Positions 35,760 to 44,138 of a stretch of DNA of 64,000 nt are shown piece after piece. The position numbers and the translations under genes are program-made. The first letter of the stretch is position 1; each line of letters starts with the position of its first letter. Under the pieces are notes generated by a model. It was not told the origin of the DNA. It saw nothing but the letters and a program-made list of their open reading frames with translations, and did no database searches. Source of the stretch: Chloroflexota bacterium (GTDB taxonomy: Bacteria > Chloroflexota > Anaerolineae > Aggregatilineales > Phototrophicaceae); contig JAEZAF010000128.1 of the NCBI GenBank assembly GCA_023430545.1, forward strand, positions 1 to 64,000. The letters run 5' to 3'.

Positions 35760-36665
35760 CTACTCGAGCGCCATATGCTGTTCGCGCAGTTCGGCTGTCC
35801 GATAAAAGAACGCTACCACACTCAAGCCAGCAACCAGTAACATGATCGAGAATACAATACCAAACAGCGGTCGCGGAACCGTAAACGCCAGATTCTGAAT
35901 TGAAATCGAGGCATTCACCAGACCAGCACGCACCGGAATAGCGACACCTGTCACAAAGGCCGCAAGACCCAGACTCACTGGCAGCACGAACATATTGGCA
36001 TCACTCAGCCGAGACTCTGCCATCCCATAGCTCACGATACTGCCTGCCACCAGATGCACACAGATCGTCCCAAATACCGATGCGGCTGTAACATCGAGTC
36101 GGGGCGTTCCGGTTCCAATAAAGTGAAGATTGAAGACCGTGGCATATGCAACAGCACTGGCAGCAGCATAGGCAAAGGAATCAGCCCGGGTGCGGATGTG
36201 TTCATCCCATGTCATCCAGCGGATGAGGATATATTTCAGCGTTTCCTGAATAATCCCGATTGTGAAGGCATAACCAATAATACGCTGGATGGCGCTGGCA
36301 AGAGACAGCCAGCGATCGGCGTCCAGATACTGTTCGATAAAAGGAAAGGCGATGGCATTGGCGGCCAGTCCGCTTACAATAAACACTGGCAGCAGGGCAC
36401 GTCTTGGCTCTGGAACTTTTACTTCAGGGATCAGGGAAAAGAAGATCCATAACACCACGGGGGACAGTGCCACAAGCAGATTCAATGGCCCCATCCACTG
36501 ACTCGGGAGTTGAACGCCAAGATAATTCACCAGTACGAAAAGTACCACCGTGATCAATGTTAAAGCGATCATTTCCCGGATCACACTGCGCCAGGGATCA
36601 CGATAAAGCTGGATTTCCTCTTCTTCACTCGGAGGTGTCAGCAGTCTGGAATTAAATGCAGCCAA
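35760..36665 (-). CDS. PrsW-like intramembrane protease
   Basis: 301 residues, TTG start at 36665. Seven or eight membrane helices. The PrsW/CAAX-protease-like signature is IIQETLKYILIRW (Glu...Lys), followed by DSFAYAAASAVAYATVFNL and a helix with HLVAGSIVSYG (His). PrsW cleaves an anti-sigma factor in Bacillus. First gene of an operon with the PsbP-like protein, the secreted protease and tlyA, which together suggest envelope-stress proteolysis. No sigma factor or anti-sigma is adjacent, so the target is open. Confidence 0.72.
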   Translation of the reverse strand: MAAFNSRLLTPPSEEEEIQLYRDPWRSVIREMIALTLITVVLFVLVNYLGVQLPSQWMGPLNLLVALSPVVLWIFFSLIPEVKVPEPRRALLPVFIVSGLAANAIAFPFIEQYLDADRWLSLASAIQRIIGYAFTIGIIQETLKYILIRWMTWDEHIRTRADSFAYAAASAVAYATVFNLHFIGTGTPRLDVTAASVFGTICVHLVAGSIVSYGMAESRLSDANMFVLPVSLGLAAFVTGVAIPVRAGLVNASISIQNLAFTVPRPLFGIVFSIMLLVAGLSVVAFFYRTAELREQHMALE

Positions 36666-36772
36666 AGGATGTTTTCTCGCTTGTGGTTATGGTAGACTTT
36701 CTGAAATTACACCGTAAATCCTGCAAACTTCCCTAAATCGTAGCTTACACTTGTATAACTTGGAAGGTAAAA

Positions 36773-38392
36773 ATGCGTCTTCGCACTGAGCGCGCATGCC
36801 GCAATTATGTGCTGCTTCTCCTGATCGTGGCTCTCACAGGATGTGCCCAGCCGGGCAAAACAACCGTCAGTACCAATCGTATCGTCTATGGGTTAACGCT
36901 TTCACCGTCTGGATTTGACCCGCATCGTGGCGAGTCATCAGAACTTGGGATTCCCATGCGACAGGTTTACGACACCCTGATCTACCGCCATCCCGAAAAT
37001 GGTCGGTTCGTCGCTGGTCTAGCGGAGATCCCCCAGATCTCTGAAGATCGGATGACCTACACATTCACGCTGAAGCAGGGGGTCACATTTCATGATGGAA
37101 CCCCGTTTAATGCCGAAGCGGTTGCAGCCAATTTTGACCGGATTGTCGCACCTGAGACCCAGTCCACCAAAGCATTGACTCTGCTTGGTCCATACACCGG
37201 TTACGAGATCAACGGTGAATATAGCATTTCCATCAAACTCAGCGAACCGTACAGTCCACTGCTTGACGCACTGAGTCAGGTTTATCTAGGCATGGCAAGC
37301 CCGACAGCATTTCGCCAGTACACACCTGAAATCTATCAGTTTCATCAGGTTGGGACTGGCCCCTACATGCTGGAAAGTCTGCTGCTGGACAACTATCTGA
37401 TTTTGAAGCGCAACCTGGATTACACCTGGGGGCCGGAATTCTATGAGAGCCCGACGGTGCAAAGCATCGATGAGATCGAATACCGCTTCTACAGCGACAG
37501 CGCAACACGCTTTGAGAAGATGGAACAGGGGCTGGCGCAGGTGATGGGGGAGATCCCACCGCTAACGGCCCGCGCACAGGCCAGTAACAGCCGCATTCGC
37601 ATCTTACCGGCCAGTATCCCCGGACAGCCGCTGCAATTTATGATCAACACCCAGCGACCGCCGACCAATAATCTCGCATTCCGGCAGGCGCTGCTCTATG
37701 GCACAAACCGCGAAGCGATTGTTGACCTTGTCTTTCAGGGCTTCTCATCAGTTGCATACGGGCCGATTACGTCTTCGACGCAGTTCTATAATCCAGGGGT
37801 ATCGGGCTACTACCCGTATAATGCCGTGCAGGCACAGCAGCTCCTCACTTCACTGGGTTACACGGATGCGGATAACAACGGCTATCTTGACCTGCCTGAT
37901 GGCAGCGATCTGAACCTTGATATCCTGGTGCCGCCATGGGGAATGGTCCCACAGGTGGCGCAGACATTACAAAGCCAGTGGTCCAGCCTCAAGATAAAGG
38001 TCAACCTGATCTCGGTGCCAGATCTCTCGACCCTGGCAGCGCGTGTTCAGGAAGGAGAATATCATCTGGTGGCGTTTTACAGCTTCGGCGTTGATCCTTC
38101 GCTGCTGAACCCATTCTTTACCACACAGGGAAGCCGTAACTGGATGGGATATTCCAACCCGGATCTCGATCAGGTACTGCTTGAGGCTACCCGTCAGTTG
38201 GATACCGGCGTCCGCAGCCAGCTTTATACGCAGGCACAGCAGATCATCATGGAAAACGCGTTGATCCTTCCCATTCGGGAATATGTCAATCTGAATGGCG
38301 TCAGCAATCAGGTGGAAAACCTTCAATTTGACTCTTTCGGATGGTTTCCTCTGATGTATAACGCTCGGCTGGCTGTACCTGCTGCGCCGTAA
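36773..38392 (+). CDS. ABC transporter substrate-binding lipoprotein, family 5
   Basis: 539 residues, ATG 36773 with TTGGAAGGT upstream. Lipobox LTGC (Cys24). SBP_bac_5 features: YGLTLSPSGFDPH, FHDGTPFNAEAV, VGTGPYMLE and FRQALLYGTNREAI. It delivers peptides, nickel or similar ligands to the permeases at 38450 and 39352. Unlike the SBP at 459 it is lipid-anchored. The ATPases of this system are not in the window. Confidence 0.9.
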   Translation: MRLRTERACRNYVLLLLIVALTGCAQPGKTTVSTNRIVYGLTLSPSGFDPHRGESSELGIPMRQVYDTLIYRHPENGRFVAGLAEIPQISEDRMTYTFTLKQGVTFHDGTPFNAEAVAANFDRIVAPETQSTKALTLLGPYTGYEINGEYSISIKLSEPYSPLLDALSQVYLGMASPTAFRQYTPEIYQFHQVGTGPYMLESLLLDNYLILKRNLDYTWGPEFYESPTVQSIDEIEYRFYSDSATRFEKMEQGLAQVMGEIPPLTARAQASNSRIRILPASIPGQPLQFMINTQRPPTNNLAFRQALLYGTNREAIVDLVFQGFSSVAYGPITSSTQFYNPGVSGYYPYNAVQAQQLLTSLGYTDADNNGYLDLPDGSDLNLDILVPPWGMVPQVAQTLQSQWSSLKIKVNLISVPDLSTLAARVQEGEYHLVAFYSFGVDPSLLNPFFTTQGSRNWMGYSNPDLDQVLLEATRQLDTGVRSQLYTQAQQIIMENALILPIREYVNLNGVSNQVENLQFDSFGWFPLMYNARLAVPAAP

Positions 38393-38449
38393 TTTCCTGA
38401 CGGACAGCAACCACCAGCGCAGGTCGGAGATCAGAACGGAGAAGGGAAA

Positions 38450-39355
38450 ATGCGGACACTGCTTTTTCGCCTTTTGACAGTGCTGCTTGCCTTCACACTG
38501 GTTTTCTTTCTCCTGCGGATGCTGCCGGGAGATTATTTCGCAAACCAGATCGCACAGGGCAGCCTGAGTACCGATCTGGCACTGCGGTACCGGGAACAGT
38601 TGGGGCTTGATCAACCCCTGGTGGTACAGTATCTGCATAATATCGCGCAGTATATCACCGGTGATCCCGGCATCTCGTTTGCTAAACGGGTGCCGGTTGC
38701 GCAGCTTTTGAGCGGGGCCATCCAGCCTACATTTTTGCTGGCCAGTGCTTCTCTTGGTCTGGCGGTTATACTCGGCCTCTCACTTGGAGCACTGGCCGTT
38801 CATCATCAGGCTGTTGCAGGGCGCTTTTTCCAACTGCTGATTGCCATCCTGCAAGGGATGCCTGTGTACTGGACAGCAACGCTGCTCATCATTGCCACCG
38901 GGCTGCTGATCTCGCCAGATGCGTCGTCACTACGATCGATCTATGAGATACAGTTACCGGTGCTGGCGCTTGGGCTAAGCGGTGCTGCTGGCATTGCCAG
39001 AGTTACTCAGAATGCGCTGCGGCAGGTCTTCTATCTGGACGCGGTTCGCACAGCCCACGCAAAAGGTTTATCAGAGACGCGTATTTTCTTCCGCCATGTC
39101 TTCAGACTGGCACTTCCACCCATCCTCACAGTGATCGGACTTCAGGCTGGATTTCTGCTCAGCGGGACGGTGATCATTGAGATCATTTTCGCACGTCCGG
39201 GTGTTGGTCGCATTCTGTATGATGCCGTGCTCAGCCGTGATTACCCGGTGGTTCAGGCGGTTGTCGTACTCTCCAGTATCATTTATATCCTCATCAATCT
39301 ACTGGTGGATCTGCTTCAGATGTGGGCCGATCCCCGTGTAAGCTACCGTCCATGA
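38450..39355 (+). CDS. ABC transporter permease, DppB type
   Basis: 301 residues, GGAGAAGGG site, first membrane segment FRLLTVLLAFTLVFFLLRMLP then GDYF and QLGLDQPL motifs of DppB proteins. The EAA loop region reads RTAHAKGLSETRIFFRHVFR. Overlaps the dppC-type gene by four bases (ATGA). Confidence 0.92.
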   Translation: MRTLLFRLLTVLLAFTLVFFLLRMLPGDYFANQIAQGSLSTDLALRYREQLGLDQPLVVQYLHNIAQYITGDPGISFAKRVPVAQLLSGAIQPTFLLASASLGLAVILGLSLGALAVHHQAVAGRFFQLLIAILQGMPVYWTATLLIIATGLLISPDASSLRSIYEIQLPVLALGLSGAAGIARVTQNALRQVFYLDAVRTAHAKGLSETRIFFRHVFRLALPPILTVIGLQAGFLLSGTVIIEIIFARPGVGRILYDAVLSRDYPVVQAVVVLSSIIYILINLLVDLLQMWADPRVSYRP

Positions 39356-40161
39356 GCCGGATATATCCCATTATATTGGGCGGTTTCCTGTGCAGTATGA
39401 TACTACTGCTGCCACAGATCTCGCCTTACGACCCGCAGACTATTGACTATTCAGCCGCGTTACAGCCACCTTCATCCCACCATGTACTTGGTACGGACGC
39501 ACTCGGTCGCGATGTCTTGAGCCGTTTTCTGCACGGCGGACAACTTACCCTCACTGTGACACTTCTCAGCCTGTGCATCGGGCTTACGCTGGGTATTCCA
39601 CTTGGAGTTGTTTCAGGTTATTTCGGCGGGTGGATTGATTCTGCCATCCTGATGCTTTTCAATACCATGCTGGCACTGCCGGGACTGCTTTTCGCTCTGA
39701 TTATCGTGACGCTTCTGGGGCAAAATCCAATTGCTGGCGGGTTTGCCATTGGACTGGCACAAATGGCCCCTGTCGGTCAGATGGCACGAACAGCAGTGCG
39801 CACTATTCGATCCGAAGACTACGTGACTGCATCGATTGCGTCCGGCGCATCAAGCCGCTATCTGCTGCTGCGGACGATTGTCCCCAACATTCTGCCGACC
39901 GTTATGGCTTATGGCAGTGTCACCTTTGTCTACTGCCTGCTGAATGTGGCCGGGTTTGGCTATCTGGGTTTGATCGGACAGCCAGAGCTGCCGGAGTGGG
40001 GCAGGATGCTGAATGAAGGGCGTGAGGTGTATCGCGAAGCGATCTGGGTGAGCCTTGCACCCGGCCTTGCACTGACACTGCTGGTGATGACAGCTAATAC
40101 GCTGGCAGATCAACTTGCTGCCAGCAGATCGCCGACGCTGTCGATTAACCTGCGTGGATAA
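39352..40161 (+). CDS. ABC transporter permease, DppC type
   Basis: 269 residues; ATG 39352 overlaps the previous stop (ATGA), so the longer frame from 39322 is discarded. The DppC pattern HVLGTDALGRDVLSRFLHGG is present, followed by RSEDYVTASIASGASSRYLLLRTIVPN and GFGYLGL. The N-terminal region is short for the family. Its 3' end overlaps the isopentenyl phosphate kinase gene on the other strand by 17 bases. Confidence 0.92.
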   Translation: MSRIYPIILGGFLCSMILLLPQISPYDPQTIDYSAALQPPSSHHVLGTDALGRDVLSRFLHGGQLTLTVTLLSLCIGLTLGIPLGVVSGYFGGWIDSAILMLFNTMLALPGLLFALIIVTLLGQNPIAGGFAIGLAQMAPVGQMARTAVRTIRSEDYVTASIASGASSRYLLLRTIVPNILPTVMAYGSVTFVYCLLNVAGFGYLGLIGQPELPEWGRMLNEGREVYREAIWVSLAPGLALTLLVMTANTLADQLAASRSPTLSINLRG

Positions 40162-40942
40162 GTGTCCCATGCGCTGTTTTATAAGGATCACTTAATACGG
40201 ATTGTAATACTCCGGATTGAGAGCCGTCGATGATCTGAACGCGCAGCCCAGTGTGTTGGGTGACCAGCGCCAGCATATCACTGACCTTTGTCAGCATCCC
40301 ACCTGTCACATCTGTACCTGCGGAACCACCTAGAAATACGCGGTACTCCTCAACATTTGAGGGCGTGATCTCAGGAATCACGTTCTGCTGACTGTCATAG
40401 ACTCCCGGGACTTCTCCGACCAGAATCACCCGTACAGCATCCAGGTGCTGGACGAGATAGGTAAAAATGGTTTCTGTTGAGGCAATGGTACCGCCTTTTA
40501 CATCATCGAATGCAACATCCCCATATACCAGTGGGATCAGTCCATGCTCCAGCGCCTGTTTAATCGGCTCCAACCCCATTGAAACAATCGCCCCATTTCT
40601 GCACTGCATAGAAGCAGACGGCTGCATCCGCATGATCGGCAGGCCGGCCGCACGTAAGGTCGTAGTAAAAAGGGCATTCAGATTCGCCGCCGCTGCTGCG
40701 ACCTCAGCAAAGCCCCGCCATTGATCGGGGGTTTCAACGCCCTGCATGGTCCTATGACGATGCGCCGCGAAATGCCCAAAAGATCCACTACCATGACCGA
40801 TAATCAGAGGCATCCGGGCATCATGATAAGCCGCTGCGATTTCATCCGCGATGCGATGGGCAACCTCAACACGATAGCTGCTTTCGACACGTTTATCGGT
40901 GATCAGCGATCCGCCCAGTTTAATCAGGGTAATGGCATTCAT
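40145..40942 (-). CDS. Isopentenyl phosphate kinase (amino acid kinase fold)
   Basis: 265 residues. The start has LIKLGGSLITDK (Lys8 for phosphate binding), followed by GHGSGSFGH (residues 49-57), the His-containing motif that separates isopentenyl phosphate kinase from other amino acid kinases. Later motifs are LVYGDVAFD and GTDVTGGMLTKV. It phosphorylates isopentenyl phosphate to isopentenyl diphosphate with ATP. It overlaps the mevalonate kinase gene by four bases (ATGA), so the two are translated in a coupled way. Its presence without phosphomevalonate kinase supports the alternative mevalonate route. Confidence 0.92.
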   Translation of the reverse strand: MNAITLIKLGGSLITDKRVESSYRVEVAHRIADEIAAAYHDARMPLIIGHGSGSFGHFAAHRHRTMQGVETPDQWRGFAEVAAAAANLNALFTTTLRAAGLPIMRMQPSASMQCRNGAIVSMGLEPIKQALEHGLIPLVYGDVAFDDVKGGTIASTETIFTYLVQHLDAVRVILVGEVPGVYDSQQNVIPEITPSNVEEYRVFLGGSAGTDVTGGMLTKVSDMLALVTQHTGLRVQIIDGSQSGVLQSVLSDPYKTAHGTLIHAG

Positions 40943-41913
40943 TCTGAGGCGCTCTCTGTTGTATCCGTGAAGGGGATTGATGGTGACGGCTGAATAGTGG
41001 TTTCAATGACCCGACTTGCACCTGCTTGCATGAGGGCTTCATGCACCTGTGCAAGCTGCTCAGGATGCGCAAAGGCGATCAAATTGCCGCCACGACCACC
41101 GCCAGACATCTTTGCCCCTACCGCACCGGCACGAACAGCCGCATCCACCAGATGATCCAATTCCTTCGACGAAACCGTCAGCCGCTGCAGTAACTCATGA
41201 TTGAGCAGGGCAAGCCGTCCTAACTCGCTGATGTCAGCACTTTCCAGCGCGGATTTTGCCTGCTGTACGATCTTACCGATAGCCTCAAAAATAATCTGCA
41301 TTTGCTCTGGCGAACGATTGAACAGCGCCCGGACATCCTCGACTGCCGCTGCCGTGGGGGCGGAGATCCCTGTATCGGCGATTAACAGCCTGACAGGTTG
41401 GCTGACCTGAAAGGTTTGCAGTGTCGTGTCGCGGATAAAATAGACAGGCTGCTCGTAAACAATTACCGTATTATCGATGCCGCTGGGGTAGGTGTGGTGC
41501 GACTGCTCGATCTCATACACCATCGCATTCAATGCATCATTTGTCAGGTCCGTCTGAAGTGCGGCGGCTACTGCCCGTCCTAATGCTGCGGAGACGGCTG
41601 CACCGCTGCCAAGTCCACTGGCAATCGGGATCTGTGAGTGCAGTTCAATCCTGACCGGCGGAGGTTTCGCTTTAAAGTGAGCAAGTACCAGCCGTGTCAT
41701 GCGTATCAGGGCGTTATCAAACTGGGTTTCCAGCGTCTCTGATGTGATTTCCTGCTGAATGTCTGATGCGATGATCTGAAAGCGGTCATGTGGGCTGATG
41801 CTGGCTGTCACGCGCAGGCTCGACACCGGTACAGCCAGTGCAGGCTGTTTATAAACTACTGCATGTTCGCCAAACAGGATCACTTTGGCCGGTGCGCTTG
41901 TCGTCAGAAACAT
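40939..41913 (-). CDS. mvk: Mevalonate kinase (GHMP family)
   Basis: 324 residues from ATG 41913; 15 further codons upstream would overlap the prenyltransferase gene. Motifs are APAKVILFGEHAVVYKQPAL, IPIASGLGSGAAVSAALGRAVA (ATP loop) and VGAKMSGGGRGGNLIAF. It phosphorylates mevalonate to 5-phosphomevalonate in the cytoplasm. It lies five bases after the prenyltransferase stop and ends at the IPK start. Confidence 0.92.
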   Translation of the reverse strand: MFLTTSAPAKVILFGEHAVVYKQPALAVPVSSLRVTASISPHDRFQIIASDIQQEITSETLETQFDNALIRMTRLVLAHFKAKPPPVRIELHSQIPIASGLGSGAAVSAALGRAVAAALQTDLTNDALNAMVYEIEQSHHTYPSGIDNTVIVYEQPVYFIRDTTLQTFQVSQPVRLLIADTGISAPTAAAVEDVRALFNRSPEQMQIIFEAIGKIVQQAKSALESADISELGRLALLNHELLQRLTVSSKELDHLVDAAVRAGAVGAKMSGGGRGGNLIAFAHPEQLAQVHEALMQAGASRVIETTIQPSPSIPFTDTTESASE

Positions 41914-41918
41914 CAGGT

Positions 41919-42863
41919 TCAACCCGCGTTTGGAACGAGATACAGAATAATCACACACGTCAGGGCAAATCCGACGAGGTCAAGCTGTAGAGGCCGGTCT
42001 TTCAGCAGAACTTCATCTGGCGGACTGCTTTCACCCTTCACATATATCAGATACAGATAGCGAAACAGCCCGTACATGACAAATGGGACTGTCAGCAGCG
42101 CGAGGTTCGTCCCGGCCAGAATGGGCGCGGAAGTTTCAATCGTGTACACGATATAGGTGATCAGGGTGCTGGTCGTGGTGATGCGCAGCATCTCATCCAG
42201 CAGAGGCAGGTTGTATTCGCGGTAAATCTGACGGACATTGTCAGCACGGTCGCCCAGCAGAATCAGCTCCTGGCGGCGCTTGCTGATCGCCAGAAACAGT
42301 GCCAGCAGTCCAGTGCAGACAAACAGCCACGGCGAAAACTGTGTCACCTGAATAACCACCACGCCGGCCGCGACGCGCATTACAAAGCCTGCTGTAATCA
42401 CCAGCACATCGAGGATCACCACATGCTTCAGCCAGAAGGAATACATTAACTGCATGATGAGATACGCCAGCAGGATCAGTGTCAGCTTTGGAGTCAGCAG
42501 CCATGCCAGCGCCAGCCCGAAGAGCGGAAATACCACCGCTGCGGTCTTCGCCATAGGGACAGGAAGCTGCCCGGCTGGCAGCGGTCTGAAGCGTTTACGG
42601 GGATGCTGCCGGTCACTTTCGATGTCCATCAGGTCATTGATGATATAAACCGATCCGGAGATCAGGCAGAGCAGCGCGAAACTGGCGAAAACCCGAAGGA
42701 AGGCATCTGCTTCAAACAGCTTGCCGTCGAAGATAATGGCAGGAAACACAAAAAGCAGATTTTTCGTCCACTGTTTCGGACGCATTGTGAGGAGGAGTCC
42801 GCGTAATGCACGCAATCGGATACTCTCGCATTCATTGGACCGGGATAAGAGTTGCCGACCCAT
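41919..42863 (-). CDS. UbiA-family prenyltransferase, DPPR-synthase-like
   Basis: About 314 residues from ATG 42863; starts at 42923 and a few codons downstream are also possible (see findings). Multi-spanning with MRPKQWTKNLLFVFP, the Mg/diphosphate motif NDLMDIESDRQHPRKRFRPLPAG, and a loop SKRRQELILLGDR. This arrangement is that of decaprenyl-phosphate phosphoribosyltransferases, which join PRPP to polyprenyl phosphate, rather than quinone prenyltransferases. It shares an operon with mevalonate kinase and IPK, so it uses a product of the pathway. Exact acceptor is inferred. Confidence 0.78.
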   Translation of the reverse strand: MGRQLLSRSNECESIRLRALRGLLLTMRPKQWTKNLLFVFPAIIFDGKLFEADAFLRVFASFALLCLISGSVYIINDLMDIESDRQHPRKRFRPLPAGQLPVPMAKTAAVVFPLFGLALAWLLTPKLTLILLAYLIMQLMYSFWLKHVVILDVLVITAGFVMRVAAGVVVIQVTQFSPWLFVCTGLLALFLAISKRRQELILLGDRADNVRQIYREYNLPLLDEMLRITTTSTLITYIVYTIETSAPILAGTNLALLTVPFVMYGLFRYLYLIYVKGESSPPDEVLLKDRPLQLDLVGFALTCVIILYLVPNAG

Positions 42864-42976
42864 TATAATCCAACCATCATGCTGTACAATGCTGCTTATC
42901 TTCGCTGGTTGTACCAAGTGCACACCGGCTGGATGTACGTTTTAGAATCCACTGAAACCTTCAGGAGTGTAACTGC

Positions 42977-43957
42977 ATGCAGGCTGAAGCCCGTGCGAAC
43001 TCGAACATCGCATTTATCAAATACTGGGGCAACCGCGACGAGCGCCTGCGCTTGCCACAAAATCCTTCCCTCAGTATGAATCTGGCGGGTGTCTATACCC
43101 GCACCCACGTCACATGGGATGCGAGCCTGCAATCCGATCACCTGATACTGAACGGCAGAGAAGCGGACACCGGGGCCTTACAGCGCGTCTCTGATCATCT
43201 GTCGATGCTGCGCCAGCGCTTTGGTCTCGACCTGTTTGCCCATGTGGACTCCGAGAATAACTTCCCGATGGGCGCAGGGATCGCCTCATCTGCCTCGTCG
43301 TTCGCAGCACTGACCGTCGCAGCAGCAGAAGCGGCACATCTCGGTGTTTCAGAGCGGGAACTGACCACACTGGCCCGGTTGGGTTCAGGTTCTGCGTCGC
43401 GATCCATCCCAACAGGTTATGTCGAATGGCATCAGGGCGACTCACACGAAAGCTCATTTGCCGAGAGCTTCGCACCCGCCGATCACTGGGATCTGGTCGA
43501 TGTGATTGCCATCGTAAACAGCGGCCACAAGGAAGTTGGCTCGAAGCAGGGACATCCCACTGCCGATACCAGTGACCTACAGACTGCCCGCGTCGCAGGG
43601 GCAGCAGATCGCCTGCGCCAGTGCAAACAGGCTGTTTTCGACCGTGACTTTGCAACCTTTGCCCGTGTTGTCGAACTGGACAGCAATCTGATGCATGCCG
43701 TCATGATGACCAGTCAGCCACCGCTGTTCTACTGGCAGCCCGCCAGTCTGACAGTCATGGAAAATGTGCGTCAGCGCCGACAGGATGGTTTGCAGGTCTG
43801 CTACACCCTTGATGCCGGCCCTAATGTACACTGCCTGTGTACCTCAGCGCACAGTCAGCAGGTTGAACAATCGCTGCGGCAGCTGGAAGGTGTGATTGAT
43901 GTCCGTACTGCGTCTGTAGGGGATGGGGCAGTCATCGACCACTCGGACAGAAATTAA
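42977..43957 (+). CDS. Diphosphomevalonate or phosphomevalonate decarboxylase
   Basis: 326 residues, GGAG site upstream of ATG 42977. GHMP fold with ANSNIAFIKYWGNRD at the start, MGAGIASSASSFAALTVA (ATP loop), SGSASRSIPTGYVEW, and YTLDAGPNVHCL with the catalytic Asp. The usual Lys of the KYWGK motif is Asn19. Classical enzymes decarboxylate diphosphomevalonate; in Roseiflexus a homologue uses 5-phosphomevalonate instead. With IPK next door and no phosphomevalonate kinase in view, the monophosphate is the favoured substrate. This needs biochemical proof. Confidence 0.88.
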   Translation: MQAEARANSNIAFIKYWGNRDERLRLPQNPSLSMNLAGVYTRTHVTWDASLQSDHLILNGREADTGALQRVSDHLSMLRQRFGLDLFAHVDSENNFPMGAGIASSASSFAALTVAAAEAAHLGVSERELTTLARLGSGSASRSIPTGYVEWHQGDSHESSFAESFAPADHWDLVDVIAIVNSGHKEVGSKQGHPTADTSDLQTARVAGAADRLRQCKQAVFDRDFATFARVVELDSNLMHAVMMTSQPPLFYWQPASLTVMENVRQRRQDGLQVCYTLDAGPNVHCLCTSAHSQQVEQSLRQLEGVIDVRTASVGDGAVIDHSDRN

Positions 43958-43985
43958 CCGATCGGTAATGTGTTGGAATTTCCGG

Positions 43986-44015
43986 TTGATAACGAAAATC
44001 AAAGATCACTATACT
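43986..44015 (+). promoter_or_regulatory. Candidate promoter for the site-2 protease gene
   Basis: TTGATA (43986-43991), an 18-base spacer and TATACT (44010-44015), about 120 bases before ATG 44139. The 180-base gap has no other feature recognised. Confidence 0.45.
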
Positions 44016-44138
44016 ATTATGGTACTGCACACCCTGTGTATGATTCGCCGCCGTTGATCGGTGGTATATCGTTTCTTCCATGCGATAAGCACGATCTGGA
44101 CAGTTTATTCGCGTGGTCATCGAGAATAGGCTATCTGT

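Noticed and set aside
43110..43655. 181-residue minus-strand ORF
   Set aside because: Antisense to the mevalonate-pathway decarboxylase, no ribosome site and Arg/Ser-rich composition typical of shadows.
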